Shown: in pieces, positions 8,711 to 16,893 of the stretch
Position numbering within the stretch: the stretch's first letter is position 1
Layout: every line of letters starts with the position of its first letter
NCBI GenBank assembly: GCA_018882895.1
Contig: VERF01000018.1
Span: 1-38,270 of the forward strand
DNA: 38,270 nucleotides
Direction: 5' to 3'
DNA from: Candidatus Kapaibacterium sp.
GTDB taxonomy: Bacteria > Bacteroidota > Ignavibacteria > Kapaibacteriales > Kapaibacteriaceae
Made by a program: the position numbers and the translations under genes
The notes under the pieces: model-generated
The model's database searches: none
What the model was told of the DNA's origin: nothing
What the model saw: only the letters and a program-made list of their open reading frames with translations

Positions 8711-10510
8711 TCAGTCCAGTGATAGTACGGCGTGAAATGCTTCCTGCGGGATCTCGACCTTGCCCACCTGCTTCATGCGCTTCTTGCCTTCCTTTTGCTT
8801 CTCGATCAGCTTGCGCTTTCGGGAGATGTCGCCCCCGTAACACTTGGCCAAAACGTTCTTGCGCATGGCACTGATGGATTCACGGGCGATGATCTTCGAA
8901 CCGATGGCGGCCTGGATGGCCACCTCGAACATCTGACGTGGGATCAGCTCGCGAAGCTTTGAGCAGAGCCGCTTGCCCCATTCATGCGCCTTCTGACGGT
9001 GTACGATCGACGACAGAGCGTCTACCTGTTCGCCATTGAGCAGAATGTCCATGCGGACCAACTGTCCGGGCTTGTAATCGGCATACTCGTAATCAAGAGA
9101 TGCATAGCCCCTTGTGTTGCTCTTGAGCTTATCGTAGAAGTCGAATACCACTTCGGCCAGGGGCAGCTCAAATGTCATGTCCACACGGTCGGCCGACAAA
9201 TATGACTGTCCCATCATCGTGCCGCGGCGGTCCATGCAAAGCTTCATGATCGTCCCGACATATTCCGACGGGGCGATGATCTGCGCGCGGATATACGGCT
9301 CGAGGATCTCACTGATAAGGGTCGGGTTTGGCAGCTGCGCCGGATTGTCGACCCATAAGATCTCATCGCGTGTGGTCACCACCTGATAGCGCACGTTCGG
9401 AACCGTGGTGACGATGGTCTGGTTGAACTCACGCTCGAGGCGTTCCTGGACGATCTCCATGTGCAGAAGACCAAGGAAGCCGCAGCGGAAACCGAAGCCG
9501 AGTGCACTTGAGGACTCCGGCTCGAAGGTGATGGCCGAGTCGTTGAGAGACAGCTTGCCGAGTGCTTCGCGCAGATCCTCAAAGTCGTCACTGTCGGCCG
9601 GATAGATGCCGCTGAACACCATCGGCTTGACCTCGCGGAAGCCTTCGATGGGCTGCGTCGTTGGGTTGCCGGCAAGCGTCACCGTGTCACCAACCTTTGA
9701 ATCCTGGAGCTTGCGGATCGCTGCCGTGAAGTAGCCCACATTGCCGGCCGAGAGTTCGCCTGTGCGTTGACGTTGCATAAAGAGCACGCCCACTTCATCA
9801 AGCTCGTAGGTCTGCCCCGTTGCCATGAATAGGATCTTGTCCTTCTCCCGCATCGTTCCGTCGATCACGCGCACATAGACGATCACGCCGCGATAGGCAT
9901 CGAATACGGAGTCGTAGATCAGCGCTCTCAGCGGGGCCTTGGGATCTCCCTTGGGAGGGGGCACGCGTTCAACAACAGCCTCAAGGATCTCATCAATCCC
10001 GATGCCTGCCTTGGCCGATGCAAGGATCATATCGTCCTCCTTGCAACCGATAAGGTCCATCACCTGCTGTTTGACACTTTCGATCGTGGTCACGGCACTT
10101 GGAAGATCGATCTTGTTGATGACCGGGATGATCTCCAGCCCCTGCTCAATCGCCATGAACAAGTTTGAGATCGTCTGGGCTTCCACTCCTTGCGTGGCGT
10201 CGACAACCAGCAGAGCCCCTTCGCAAGCACTCAGAGAGCGAGAGACCTCATACGAGAAGTCAACGTGTCCCGGCGTGTCGATCAGGTTCAGCTTGTAGTT
10301 CTTGCCGGCCTTGTCCACGTAATCCATCTGGATGGCGTGAAGCTTGATCGTGATGCCACGCTCCTGCTCGAGCGGATTGTCATCAAGGATCTGGTTCATT
10401 GTCATCTCGCGCGCCGAAACCCGGCCTGTTCGCTCCAACAGCCGGTCAGCCAGGGTGGACTTCCCGTGGTCAATGTGCGCGATGATGCAAAAGTTGCGGT
10501 AGTTCTGCAT
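8711..10510 (-). CDS. lepA: Elongation factor 4 (back-translocating GTPase)
   Basis: 599 residues, standard for LepA/EF4, a ribosomal GTPase that acts on stalled or mistranslocated ribosomes. G1 is [16 protein letters not shown] near residue 10, switch and G3 follow ([26 protein letters not shown]), G4 is NKIDLPSA and G5 is [11 protein letters not shown]. The C-terminal domain has the LepA-specific [21 protein letters not shown] and ends in the basic [20 protein letters not shown] signature. It leads the lepA-lepB-lepB-hemW run. A heptamer array stands directly upstream; the first heptamers run into a TAATTTG element 7 bp before the ATG. Confidence 0.97.
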   Translation of the reverse strand: MQNYRNFCIIAHIDHGKSTLADRLLERTGRVSAREMTMNQILDDNPLEQERGITIKLHAIQMDYVDKAGKNYKLNLIDTPGHVDFSYEVSRSLSACEGALLVVDATQGVEAQTISNLFMAIEQGLEIIPVINKIDLPSAVTTIESVKQQVMDLIGCKEDDMILASAKAGIGIDEILEAVVERVPPPKGDPKAPLRALIYDSVFDAYRGVIVYVRVIDGTMREKDKILFMATGQTYELDEVGVLFMQRQRTGELSAGNVGYFTAAIRKLQDSKVGDTVTLAGNPTTQPIEGFREVKPMVFSGIYPADSDDFEDLREALGKLSLNDSAITFEPESSSALGFGFRCGFLGLLHMEIVQERLEREFNQTIVTTVPNVRYQVVTTRDEILWVDNPAQLPNPTLISEILEPYIRAQIIAPSEYVGTIMKLCMDRRGTMMGQSYLSADRVDMTFELPLAEVVFDFYDKLKSNTRGYASLDYEYADYKPGQLVRMDILLNGEQVDALSSIVHRQKAHEWGKRLCSKLRELIPRQMFEVAIQAAIGSKIIARESISAMRKNVLAKCYGGDISRKRKLIEKQKEGKKRMKQVGKVEIPQEAFHAVLSLD

Positions 10511-10517
10511 AAGACCG

Positions 10518-10749
10518 GCAAATTACGGATTACGGATTACGGATTACGGATTACCGAGGACGGATTACGAATTACGGATTACGGATTACGGATTACGAAT
10601 TACGGATTACGAATCAGAACGACAGTAAATCCGTCCTTCGTCCTCCGTCCTCCGTCCTCCGTCCTCCGTAATCCGTAATCCGTAATCCGTAATCCGTAAT
10701 CCGTCCTTCGTCCTCCGTAATCCGTAATCCGTCCTCCGTCCTCCGTTCT
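10518..10749. repeat. Inverted heptanucleotide arrays (GGATTAC / GTAATCC)
   Basis: The left arm (10521-10618) is about 13 units, mainly GGATTAC with GAATTAC and CGAGGAC variants. A short spacer (about 10619-10625) follows. The right arm (10626-10749) is about 17 units in reverse orientation, GTAATCC mixed with GTCCTCC and GTCCTTC. Together they could extrude a long cruciform. The array fills almost the entire gap between the divergent lepA and NTF2-fold genes. Units on one strand fit DRRDKAC like the other arrays in the window. Short open frames across it are repeat translations, not genes. Confidence 0.95.
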
Positions 10750-10756
10750 CTTTTTA

Positions 10757-10776
10757 TTCCGACCCGTCGGTCGGAA
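10757..10776. promoter_or_regulatory. Perfect palindrome, candidate operator
   Basis: TTCCGACC and GGTCGGAA are exact arms around CGTC. The site ends 16 bp before the TAGATTTG promoter octamer of the NTF2-fold gene, so it covers the -33 region. No T-run follows on either strand, which argues against a terminator. The GACC...GGTC core resembles operators bound by TetR-family dimers; the regulator is not in this window. Confidence 0.5.
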
Positions 10777-10792
10777 ATAAGACGGCTATTCT

Positions 10793-10800
10793 TAGATTTG
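10793..10800 (+). promoter_or_regulatory. -7 promoter element TAGATTTG
   Basis: This matches the Bacteroidota sigma-A consensus TAnnTTTG, 44 bp before the ATG of the NTF2-fold gene. It is part of a 14-base block ATTCTTAGATTTGC that recurs exactly at 11207-11220. Confidence 0.6.
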
Positions 10801-10844
10801 CTGCAGTCGGTAACCCCTTCATCACCACATCAGGGACGGATGTC

Positions 10845-11207
10845 ATGGCCAATCCAGATTTCTCGGTTCTCTTCAACGGCATTGATGCCAAGGACCACAA
10901 TGTGTTTCGCGACTTCTTGACCGAGGACGCGCAGTTCCGTTTTGCGAATCATCCGGCCGTGGTCGGACGCGAAGCGATCGTGAGTTTCCTCGAGGGATGG
11001 TTCCAGTCGATTGCCGGGATCAAGCATTCGGAACTCACTGTTCGTCATGGTGAAGGCTTTGCTCTCACCGAGGGAATTGTAACCTATACGCGCCACAGCG
11101 GTTCTTTGCTTGCCGTGCCATTTGCCAATGTTTTTAACATGGTTGATGGTAAGATCAAAGATTATTTGATCTACGTTGACAACTCGACGCTGTATTCTGA
11201 AGCATAA
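10845..11207 (+). CDS. NTF2/SnoaL-like fold protein
   Basis: 120 residues with the layout of the NTF2-like superfamily: an N-terminal helix (VLFNGIDAKDHNVFRDFLTEDAQFRF in pieces), the G-REAIVSFLEGWF helix, and the curved sheet ending in FANVFNMVDGKIKDYLIYVD. Members are small ligand-binding proteins or enzymes such as ketosteroid isomerase-like and polyketide cyclase-like proteins. No diagnostic catalytic set can be assigned, so the substrate is unknown. It is a monocistronic rightward gene with its own promoter, a palindromic candidate operator and a strong terminator, standing between leftward genes. This and the absence of GCCCCYT words here suggest a separately regulated, possibly acquired gene. 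Confidence 0.75.
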   Translation: MANPDFSVLFNGIDAKDHNVFRDFLTEDAQFRFANHPAVVGREAIVSFLEGWFQSIAGIKHSELTVRHGEGFALTEGIVTYTRHSGSLLAVPFANVFNMVDGKIKDYLIYVDNSTLYSEA

Positions 11208-11211
11208 TTCT

Positions 11212-11287
11212 TAGATTTGCAGCTGCATTTCGAGGCATATTTGCCAAGCCCCATGTTCACGCACCGTACATGGGGCTTTCTTTTTTC
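11212..11287 (+). ncRNA. Candidate short transcript (promoter copy to terminator)
   Basis: A second exact copy of the ATTCTTAGATTTGC block, with the TAGATTTG octamer at 11212-11219, starts right at the stop of the NTF2-fold gene and is followed within about 30 bp by a strong terminator. A transcript from about 11225 to 11287 would be about 60 nt and mostly terminator hairpin. It could be a small RNA, or a duplicated promoter fragment with no product. Confidence 0.3.
11246..11287 (+). terminator. Rho-independent terminator
   Basis: AAGCCCCATGT (11246-11256) pairs perfectly with ACATGGGGCTT (11268-11278) around an 11-base loop and is followed by TCTTTTTT. It terminates rightward transcription after the NTF2-fold gene and protects the convergent porin operon. 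Confidence 0.9.
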
Positions 11288-11334
11288 CGATCAGCACGCT
11301 GTGATGCTTTTGCTTTATTGATTGGCCAGTGTTG

Positions 11335-12432
11335 TCAGTTCAGTCGGTAGCTGATCGATATGGTGCCGAATGTATCAGTGGTCTTGAGACCACGCGAAGA
11401 GGGGAATATCTCACTGGCAGACCAAAGCGTGCGCATCTCGGCTCGCAGGATGATGTTGCGTTGAAAGGTCCAATCAATGTTTGTCGAAAGTGACGATGCG
11501 ACAAATCCCATACCCTGGGGCGTGCCCACGATCACCGACATTGGATCTGAAAAGTGTTCTGCTCGGGCAGACACTCGCCAGTTGTCGTGCAGGCGATAGG
11601 AGGCGATGGCTGCAACGCTCCAAACCGTGGCGGTTGAATCGTCAGCTTGCTGTTGCCGTCCTACATCTGCTATCGCGACGCATGTTAGATCCGTGGTTGG
11701 CTTCCACTCTGCCCAGAAGTTGTTGTAGAAGCGCCACGAATCATTCGGCATCGGCCGTTGCAGAGTTGCCGTGCGATCGAACATGTTACCGTAGAACGTT
11801 CCCCAATTGAATGTCATGGTCGAGTCGGGCTTCCACGTGATTCGTGAGCCCCATGCGAGGTCATCATTTGGCGCCACGATACGTTGCCATCCATTTAGGA
11901 TCAGACCTTCGATGGTCAGCTTGTCTGACGGCTGCCAGACAACGGCACCGCCGGTCTCATAGTACGGAGTGGCGTCGGAGCAGTACAGACGCGATAGAAC
12001 GAGGTTCTCCCGTTCGTTGATCGATTCATATCCGATGTGTGAGGGCATGATGCCGGCGCGGATGGCGATCTGCTTCGTTATCTCCATCCCAATCCATGCA
12101 TGTTGGATCGGTTGATAAGCAAAGTCCTCTCCAACATAGTTCACGTCGGCAAACCAACCATTTTGGACCGCAATCGTGGCATGGAAGCCGCGGTGCTCAA
12201 AGCGGAGTCCGAGTTCCATCTGCATCGGGCCGACCCGATCATTCACGGACGGCTGAAGCGTGTAGGATCGTCGTCCGGTAGGCAGATCATTGGCCGAACG
12301 GGAGTAGGCGATTGTTGTGCCACCGAAAACCTTGGTGCCGTCCGACGCAAGCGAGCAGGGCGCAACGATGCAAGCAGCCAGGCCGACAACGAGGAGGCCT
12401 TCGAGACGACGCGCGCGGCAGGGGGCGATCAT
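11335..12432 (-). CDS. Outer-membrane beta-barrel porin (BBP2-like)
   Basis: 365 residues. The ATG at 12432 overlaps the previous stop (ATGA) and gives a basic N-terminus with a hydrophobic signal (LEGLLVVGLAACIVAPCSLA). The mature part is alternating amphipathic strands with many aromatic girdle residues (RFEHRGFHATIAVQNGWFADVNYV; AYQPIQHAWIGMEITKQIAIRAGIMPSHIGYES), and it ends in the beta-signal-like ISISYRLN. The pattern fits the putative beta-barrel porin-2 group. The solute is unknown. It is coupled to an upstream TolB-like lipoprotein gene, so the two may form a surface unit. GCCCCYT words are absent from most of the gene. Confidence 0.75.
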   Translation of the reverse strand: MIAPCRARRLEGLLVVGLAACIVAPCSLASDGTKVFGGTTIAYSRSANDLPTGRRSYTLQPSVNDRVGPMQMELGLRFEHRGFHATIAVQNGWFADVNYVGEDFAYQPIQHAWIGMEITKQIAIRAGIMPSHIGYESINERENLVLSRLYCSDATPYYETGGAVVWQPSDKLTIEGLILNGWQRIVAPNDDLAWGSRITWKPDSTMTFNWGTFYGNMFDRTATLQRPMPNDSWRFYNNFWAEWKPTTDLTCVAIADVGRQQQADDSTATVWSVAAIASYRLHDNWRVSARAEHFSDPMSVIVGTPQGMGFVASSLSTNIDWTFQRNIILRAEMRTLWSASEIFPSSRGLKTTDTFGTISISYRLN

Positions 12433-13364
12433 TGTTCTGATCGCGGTTTGACGACGACCCATGCAAGCTTGCTGGCATCGGCGTTTGCCGTGATGCGAGC
12501 CCCCTGACCTTGGAGGTACAACGACGTCAGCTGTTGAATCCCGAGTTCAGTGCCTTTGATCCATCGCGAAATGGTTCCGTCCTTTGAGAGGAACAGAACA
12601 GACGTGTCCCACAGCCAGCAATAGTCTTCCGCCCCGTTTGGCATTGTCACAAGTACCTGGTTTGGAGTATCAGGTCCGGTTGTGACCATGAGCACGTTGC
12701 GCGTGCTATCGGACTTGTCCACGTACGTCAGTTGACCGCTCGGATGGCGGCGAATGCAACGTCCGATGTTGTTTGCCACGGAAAAGGAAGCGGCCGTATC
12801 AACCCCCAGAATCTCGAGGCGGTGTGGCTGTTTGGCTGATTCATCGCCAACCACGAACACGGCCACCCACGACGAGTCCATCCATGTGTGGTAGCCGATG
12901 CGGGTGTTGGCGATCACCGGTGAAAGGGGCTTGCCATCGGCACTATAGCGCCACAGCTGCTGAGACTCCGTGTACACGCTACCGGTGTCGTTCGGGCGGC
13001 CAACGCGCACCACGGAAAAATCGGTCGTGCCAGGAATGGGCGTCGGCGAAAACTCCTGCTCAGAGGTCGAGGTCAATCGCGATATCGACGATGTTGCCAG
13101 GTCGTACCGGTAGACGTCCGTCAGCCCGCTACCATCGCGATCCGACACAAACAGCAATGCCTTAGAGTCGGCCGTGAACATCGGCTGATTGTCATAGCCC
13201 GGAGCATCAATGACCATCGCTGCATTGCTCACCTCGCCGGTGCGAATGTCGAAATCGGCCATCCATATCTGCGTCTCAGGCAGTGCCTCGGACGTCACCG
13301 TCCGGCATGAAGGAAGCAGGGCGGATACGACGAGCAACGTCAGGATGGTGATTAGGTGCTTCAT
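12429..13364 (-). CDS. TolB/WD40-like beta-propeller lipoprotein
   Basis: 311 residues from ATG 13364 (MKHLITILTLLVVSALLPSC), a lipoprotein signal with Cys20 as the lipidated residue. The body has repeated propeller blades of the TolB/PD40 type (YDNQPMFTADSKALLFVSDRDGSGLTDVYRYDL and similar), expected in the periplasm or at the surface. It is not TolB itself: no Pal-interacting N-terminal domain is seen and tol/pal genes are absent. A 160-bp heptamer array ends 6 bp before the start codon, filling the space to proS. Expression could therefore depend on read-through from proS or on array length. It overlaps the porin gene by four bases. Confidence 0.7.
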   Translation of the reverse strand: MKHLITILTLLVVSALLPSCRTVTSEALPETQIWMADFDIRTGEVSNAAMVIDAPGYDNQPMFTADSKALLFVSDRDGSGLTDVYRYDLATSSISRLTSTSEQEFSPTPIPGTTDFSVVRVGRPNDTGSVYTESQQLWRYSADGKPLSPVIANTRIGYHTWMDSSWVAVFVVGDESAKQPHRLEILGVDTAASFSVANNIGRCIRRHPSGQLTYVDKSDSTRNVLMVTTGPDTPNQVLVTMPNGAEDYCWLWDTSVLFLSKDGTISRWIKGTELGIQQLTSLYLQGQGARITANADASKLAWVVVKPRSEQ

Positions 13365-13370
13365 TTTCAG

Positions 13371-13530
13371 TCTCTCGTCACTCGTCACTCGTCACTCGTC
13401 ACTCGTCACTCGTCACTCGTCACTCGTCACTCGTCACTCGTCACTCGTCACTCGTCACTCGTCTCTCGTCACTCGTCACTCGTCACTCGTCACTCGTCAC
13501 TCGTCACTCGTCACTCGTCACTCGTCTCTG
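13371..13530. repeat. Heptanucleotide array, TCGTCAC/TCGTCTC units
   Basis: About 22 tandem 7-bp units, nearly all TCGTCAC with a few TCGTCTC (complement GTGACGA, that is GAGTGAC/GAGAGAC). The array spans the complete gap between the proS stop and the TolB-like start. It is almost homogeneous, so it is recently expanded or actively homogenised. The rightward open frame with repeated RHSSLVT is only a translation of it. Confidence 0.97.
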
Positions 13531-13533
13531 ACT

Positions 13534-15000
13534 TCAATACGCTCTTGCAAACAGCACGCGCTGAGAGCTTGGCTTTCCTGTGCGAATGCATGTTCCGGCC
13601 TCTTGTGCGTTATTGAGCGGGATGCAGCGGATGGTTGCCTTCGTTTCGTCCTTGATCAGGTCTTCCGTTTCGGAGGTGCCGTCCCAGTGGGCGCTTACGA
13701 AGCCCCCTTTACCATCGAGCGTGGCAACGAAATCCTCCCACGTGTCCACTTGCGTAATGTGGGCATCGCGATAGACGCGCGCGCGCTCGAACATCGAGCT
13801 TTGCACGTCATCAAGCAGTGCCACGATGCTGTTGGCCAGCCCCTCAACGGGAATGCTCTCCTTGGTTTTTGTGTCGCGCCGAGCTACTTCAACGGTTCCA
13901 TTGGCCAGGTCGCGTGCACCGATGGCGATGCGCACCGGAATACCGAGCTTTTCATACTCGGCGAACTTGTAGCCGGGGCGATTCTGATCATCGGTATCGA
14001 TCTTGACTCGGATGCCGCGAGCACGCAAGTCTGATGCGATCTGATTGATGTGCGGATCGAGTTCTTCAAGGGGCTTGGGGATGGGAACGATCACAACCTG
14101 ATGCGGTGCCAGCTTGGGCGGGATCATCAGACCCTCATCGTCCGAGTGGACCATCACAAGAGCGCCCATCAGTCGTGTGCTCACACCCCAAGAGGTTGCC
14201 CACACGTATTCGAGTGTGTTGTCCTTTGAGCTGAACTGCACGTCAAAGGCCTTGGCGAAGTTCTGCCCGAGGAAGTGTGACGTGCCTGCCTGCAGTGCCT
14301 TTCCGTCCTGCATGAGAGCCTCGATGCAGTATGTGTCTTCGGCACCGGCGAAGCGCTCGTTGGCGGTCTTGACGCCTTTGATGACGGGAATAGCCATCCA
14401 CTCTTCGGCGAAGGTCGCATAGACGTCGAGCATCTTGCGTGTCTCCTCGATCGCTTCCTCGCGCGTGGCATGTGCCGTGTGACCTTCCTGCCAAAGGAAC
14501 TCAGCCGTACGCAGGAACAGGCGCGTACGCATCTCCCAGCGCACAACGTTGGCCCACTGGTTGATGAGAAGGGGCAGATCGCGGTATGACTGAATCCAAT
14601 CGCGGTAGGTGTTCCAGATGATCGTTTCCGATGTTGGGCGCACGATCAGCTCTTCTTCGAGGCGGGCCTCGGGGTCGACCACGACGCCGCTGCCGTCTTC
14701 GGCATTCTTCAGACGGTAGTGCGTCACAACGGCGCATTCTTTGGCGAAGCCTTCGATGTGCGCGGCTTCTTTACTCAGAAAGCTCTTCGGAATGAACAGC
14801 GGAAAGTAGGCGTTAACGTGTCCCGTGTCCTTGAACATTCGGTCTAGCGTGTCGCGCATGTTCTCCCAGATCGCAAAGCCATAGGGTTTGATGACCATGC
14901 AGCCTTTGACCGCTGAGTAGTCGGCAAGCCCGGCTTTGCGTACGAGATCGATGTACCACTGCGAATAGTCGTCCGCTCTGGACGTGATGTCTTTGCTCAT
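13534..15000 (-). CDS. proS: Prolyl-tRNA synthetase, archaeal/eukaryal type
   Basis: 488 residues from ATG 15000 ([16 protein letters not shown]). It is a class II synthetase charging tRNA-Pro. The short form without the bacterial editing insertion is evident: [11 protein letters not shown], motif 2 around [35 protein letters not shown], then the anticodon-binding domain ([11 protein letters not shown]) and the C-terminal zinc-binding-like domain ending in the typical terminal tyrosine (FARAY). This type is usual in Bacteroidota and Chlorobiota. The GTAAATTG sequence 7 bp before the start is a weak promoter match. The 3' end borders a heptamer array. Confidence 0.95.
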   Translation of the reverse strand: MSKDITSRADDYSQWYIDLVRKAGLADYSAVKGCMVIKPYGFAIWENMRDTLDRMFKDTGHVNAYFPLFIPKSFLSKEAAHIEGFAKECAVVTHYRLKNAEDGSGVVVDPEARLEEELIVRPTSETIIWNTYRDWIQSYRDLPLLINQWANVVRWEMRTRLFLRTAEFLWQEGHTAHATREEAIEETRKMLDVYATFAEEWMAIPVIKGVKTANERFAGAEDTYCIEALMQDGKALQAGTSHFLGQNFAKAFDVQFSSKDNTLEYVWATSWGVSTRLMGALVMVHSDDEGLMIPPKLAPHQVVIVPIPKPLEELDPHINQIASDLRARGIRVKIDTDDQNRPGYKFAEYEKLGIPVRIAIGARDLANGTVEVARRDTKTKESIPVEGLANSIVALLDDVQSSMFERARVYRDAHITQVDTWEDFVATLDGKGGFVSAHWDGTSETEDLIKDETKATIRCIPLNNAQEAGTCIRTGKPSSQRVLFARAY

Positions 15001-15029
15001 AGGCCGGCAATTTACGGAGCGCAAGCCCC

Positions 15030-15830
15030 CTACCGTTTGCCTTCGAACATATAGACGAGTTGACCGTCGGGGGAGACGTAGATGGCGTTGCGGGGCAACG
15101 AATCCGGACCCGGTATGAGTTCGGCTGCTTCCAGGCCTTGCTCGCGCAGGCGATTGATGCGATTCAGCATGTCTGGCATGAAGTACGTGAAGGCCAGCGA
15201 TGGGATGTCGCGAGCTTCGTGGATGCCGATCTCAGTAAAGCCACTGGTCATGTTCACAAACGAATACGGCTTGTCATCTGCGCGTGCCACGCGCAGGCCC
15301 AGCTTGGTCCACCAAGTCTGCTCCTTGCTCAGCGTGTCGATGGAAGTGCTCAGTTCGGTGAGCTTCCCGCAGATAGGGTTCAACTCTGCGGTAGTGCGCA
15401 CATCGGTCTCGATGCGACGGTCTCGGATCGTAACGAACACGCTGCTTGGTGAGCGCAGACGGATCTCGCGAGTGGCACCGTTTTCGGTCTCTACCTCAAT
15501 TCGGAACCCTTGGGCTACCAGTATTCGCTTCGTTGATTCGAGGTCATCAACGCGGAAGATGATCATTGGCGATGGTTGCGATTTGCGCACGAGTGTGATC
15601 ACCAGCTGACCGTCAGAAAGCGTGAGGGCTGAGTCAACGCGGTCTCCCGGCCTGCGGATCGGTGCGAAGCCCAGACGTGCCCACCACGTAAGCGACTCCA
15701 GCAGATCGCGTGAGGCTAGCTCAATACGTGTTGCCGAAGCAAGGTCGATGGTGCCGCCGGTGGTCTGCGCACTGGACTCAAGAGCGCCTACGATCAGCAT
15801 GATCATTGAAAGAACATGAAATGGTCTCAT
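15030..15830 (-). CDS. Exported VOC/glyoxalase-fold protein
   Basis: 266 residues. A signal peptide ([22 protein letters not shown]) is followed by two repeats that look like vicinal-oxygen-chelate modules. Each begins with a strand and a helix containing LTWWARLGF or QTWWTKLGL and ends in a strand such as [10 protein letters not shown] or [13 protein letters not shown] proteins bind metals and act as lyases, dioxygenases or resistance proteins. The metal ligands cannot be confirmed by eye, and export of such a fold is uncommon. The ATG overlaps the ruvB stop (ATGA), so it is coupled to ruvB without an obvious functional link. Confidence 0.65.
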   Translation of the reverse strand: MRPFHVLSMIMLIVGALESSAQTTGGTIDLASATRIELASRDLLESLTWWARLGFAPIRRPGDRVDSALTLSDGQLVITLVRKSQPSPMIIFRVDDLESTKRILVAQGFRIEVETENGATREIRLRSPSSVFVTIRDRRIETDVRTTAELNPICGKLTELSTSIDTLSKEQTWWTKLGLRVARADDKPYSFVNMTSGFTEIGIHEARDIPSLAFTYFMPDMLNRINRLREQGLEAAELIPGPDSLPRNAIYVSPDGQLVYMFEGKR

Positions 15831-16858
15831 GTGTTGTCTCCCGAGAACAGCGTTGGAGTCGGCCCCGGCCTTTCGGCACCAATGTGCCGATATGCCAGTG
15901 GTGTTGCCACTCGACCCCTTGGTGTTCGTTGCAGAAATCCCTGTTGAATTAAAAACGGTTCGTAGACTTCTTCGAGCGTGCCGGCATCTTCGCCAACCGC
16001 AACGGCGAGGGTAGAGATACCCACCGGACCGCCTGAGAACTTTTCGATGAGTGCCGAGATGACGCGCGTGTCCATCTCGTCGAGGCCGAACTCGTCGACC
16101 TCCAGTGCATCAAGGGCGATCCTTGCTATATCAAGGCTGATGACGCCCCCTGCCTTTACCTGCGCAAAATCGCGCGTGCGCCGAAGCAGTCGGTTGGCAA
16201 TGCGTGGGGTTCCCCGCGCTCGGCGTGCAAGTTCTCGCGCCCCTTCGTCGTCGATGGCGGCTCCGAGCAGTGACGCACTTCTTTCGATCACCAGCTTGAG
16301 ATCAGTCGCGTCATAGTAATCGAGCCGATTGGTGATGCCAAATCTCGACCTCAGCGGAGCTGTAAGAAGACCTTGCCGCGTGGTGGCGCCAACGAGCGTG
16401 AAGCGCGGAATGGACAGTTGGACCGATCGAGCTGCCGGACCGGAGTCGATCATGATGTCGAGCCGGAAGTCCTCCATGGCCGAATACAGATACTCTTCGA
16501 CCACCGGAGACAGGCGATGGATCTCGTCGATAAACAGGATATCGTTCTCGTCGAGACTCGTGAGCAAACCTGCCAGATCGCCCGGCTTTTCGAGAACGGG
16601 CCCCGACGTGATCTTGATGTTAGCCCCCATCTCGCGGGCGATGATGTGCGAGAGCGTGGTCTTGCCAAGGCCCGGAGGTCCGGTCAGCAAGACGTGGTCA
16701 AGTGCTTCACCTCGACCGCGAGCGGCGGCGATGAAGATCCTGAGGTTTTCGACGATCTTTCGCTGACCCGTGAAGTCATCGAACGTGACGGGGCGCAGGG
16801 ATGCGTCCATGTCGTCATCCCGGCGGACCGGATCGGTCGATGTATTAGGGCGGTTCAT
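15827..16858 (-). CDS. ruvB: Holliday junction branch migration ATPase RuvB
   Basis: 343 residues, normal length. RuvB is the AAA+ hexameric motor that migrates Holliday junctions with RuvA before RuvC cleavage. Walker A is GPPGLGKT at 60-67, Walker B is [10 protein letters not shown], and sensor 1 lies in [13 protein letters not shown]. The C-terminal winged helix with [21 protein letters not shown] is characteristic. It starts 4 bp after a TAAGTTTG octamer on its own strand. ruvA and ruvC are not in the window. Confidence 0.97.
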   Translation of the reverse strand: MNRPNTSTDPVRRDDDMDASLRPVTFDDFTGQRKIVENLRIFIAAARGRGEALDHVLLTGPPGLGKTTLSHIIAREMGANIKITSGPVLEKPGDLAGLLTSLDENDILFIDEIHRLSPVVEEYLYSAMEDFRLDIMIDSGPAARSVQLSIPRFTLVGATTRQGLLTAPLRSRFGITNRLDYYDATDLKLVIERSASLLGAAIDDEGARELARRARGTPRIANRLLRRTRDFAQVKAGGVISLDIARIALDALEVDEFGLDEMDTRVISALIEKFSGGPVGISTLAVAVGEDAGTLEEVYEPFLIQQGFLQRTPRGRVATPLAYRHIGAERPGPTPTLFSGDNT

Positions 16859-16862
16859 CCGG

Positions 16863-16870
16863 CAAACTTA
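16863..16870 (-). promoter_or_regulatory. -7 promoter element of ruvB (TAAGTTTG)
   Basis: On the minus strand TAAGTTTG is followed by CCGG and the ruvB ATG. With this spacing the transcript would start at or next to the start codon, so a leaderless mRNA is likely. No -33 box is evident. Confidence 0.6.
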
Positions 16871-16893
16871 CGACACGTCACTTGGCTGGTGTG

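Noticed and set aside
10190-10678. A rightward protein ending in repeated GLRITDY
   Set aside because: It is antisense to lepA and then runs through the GGATTAC array.
10757-10776. Palindrome as a rho-independent terminator of lepA-side or rightward transcription
   Set aside because: No T-run follows on either strand, and lepA transcription starts here and leaves leftward.
13210-14034. A 274-residue rightward protein with RHSSLVT repeats
   Set aside because: It is a translation of the heptamer array plus antisense of proS and the TolB-like gene; it lacks a start context and homology.
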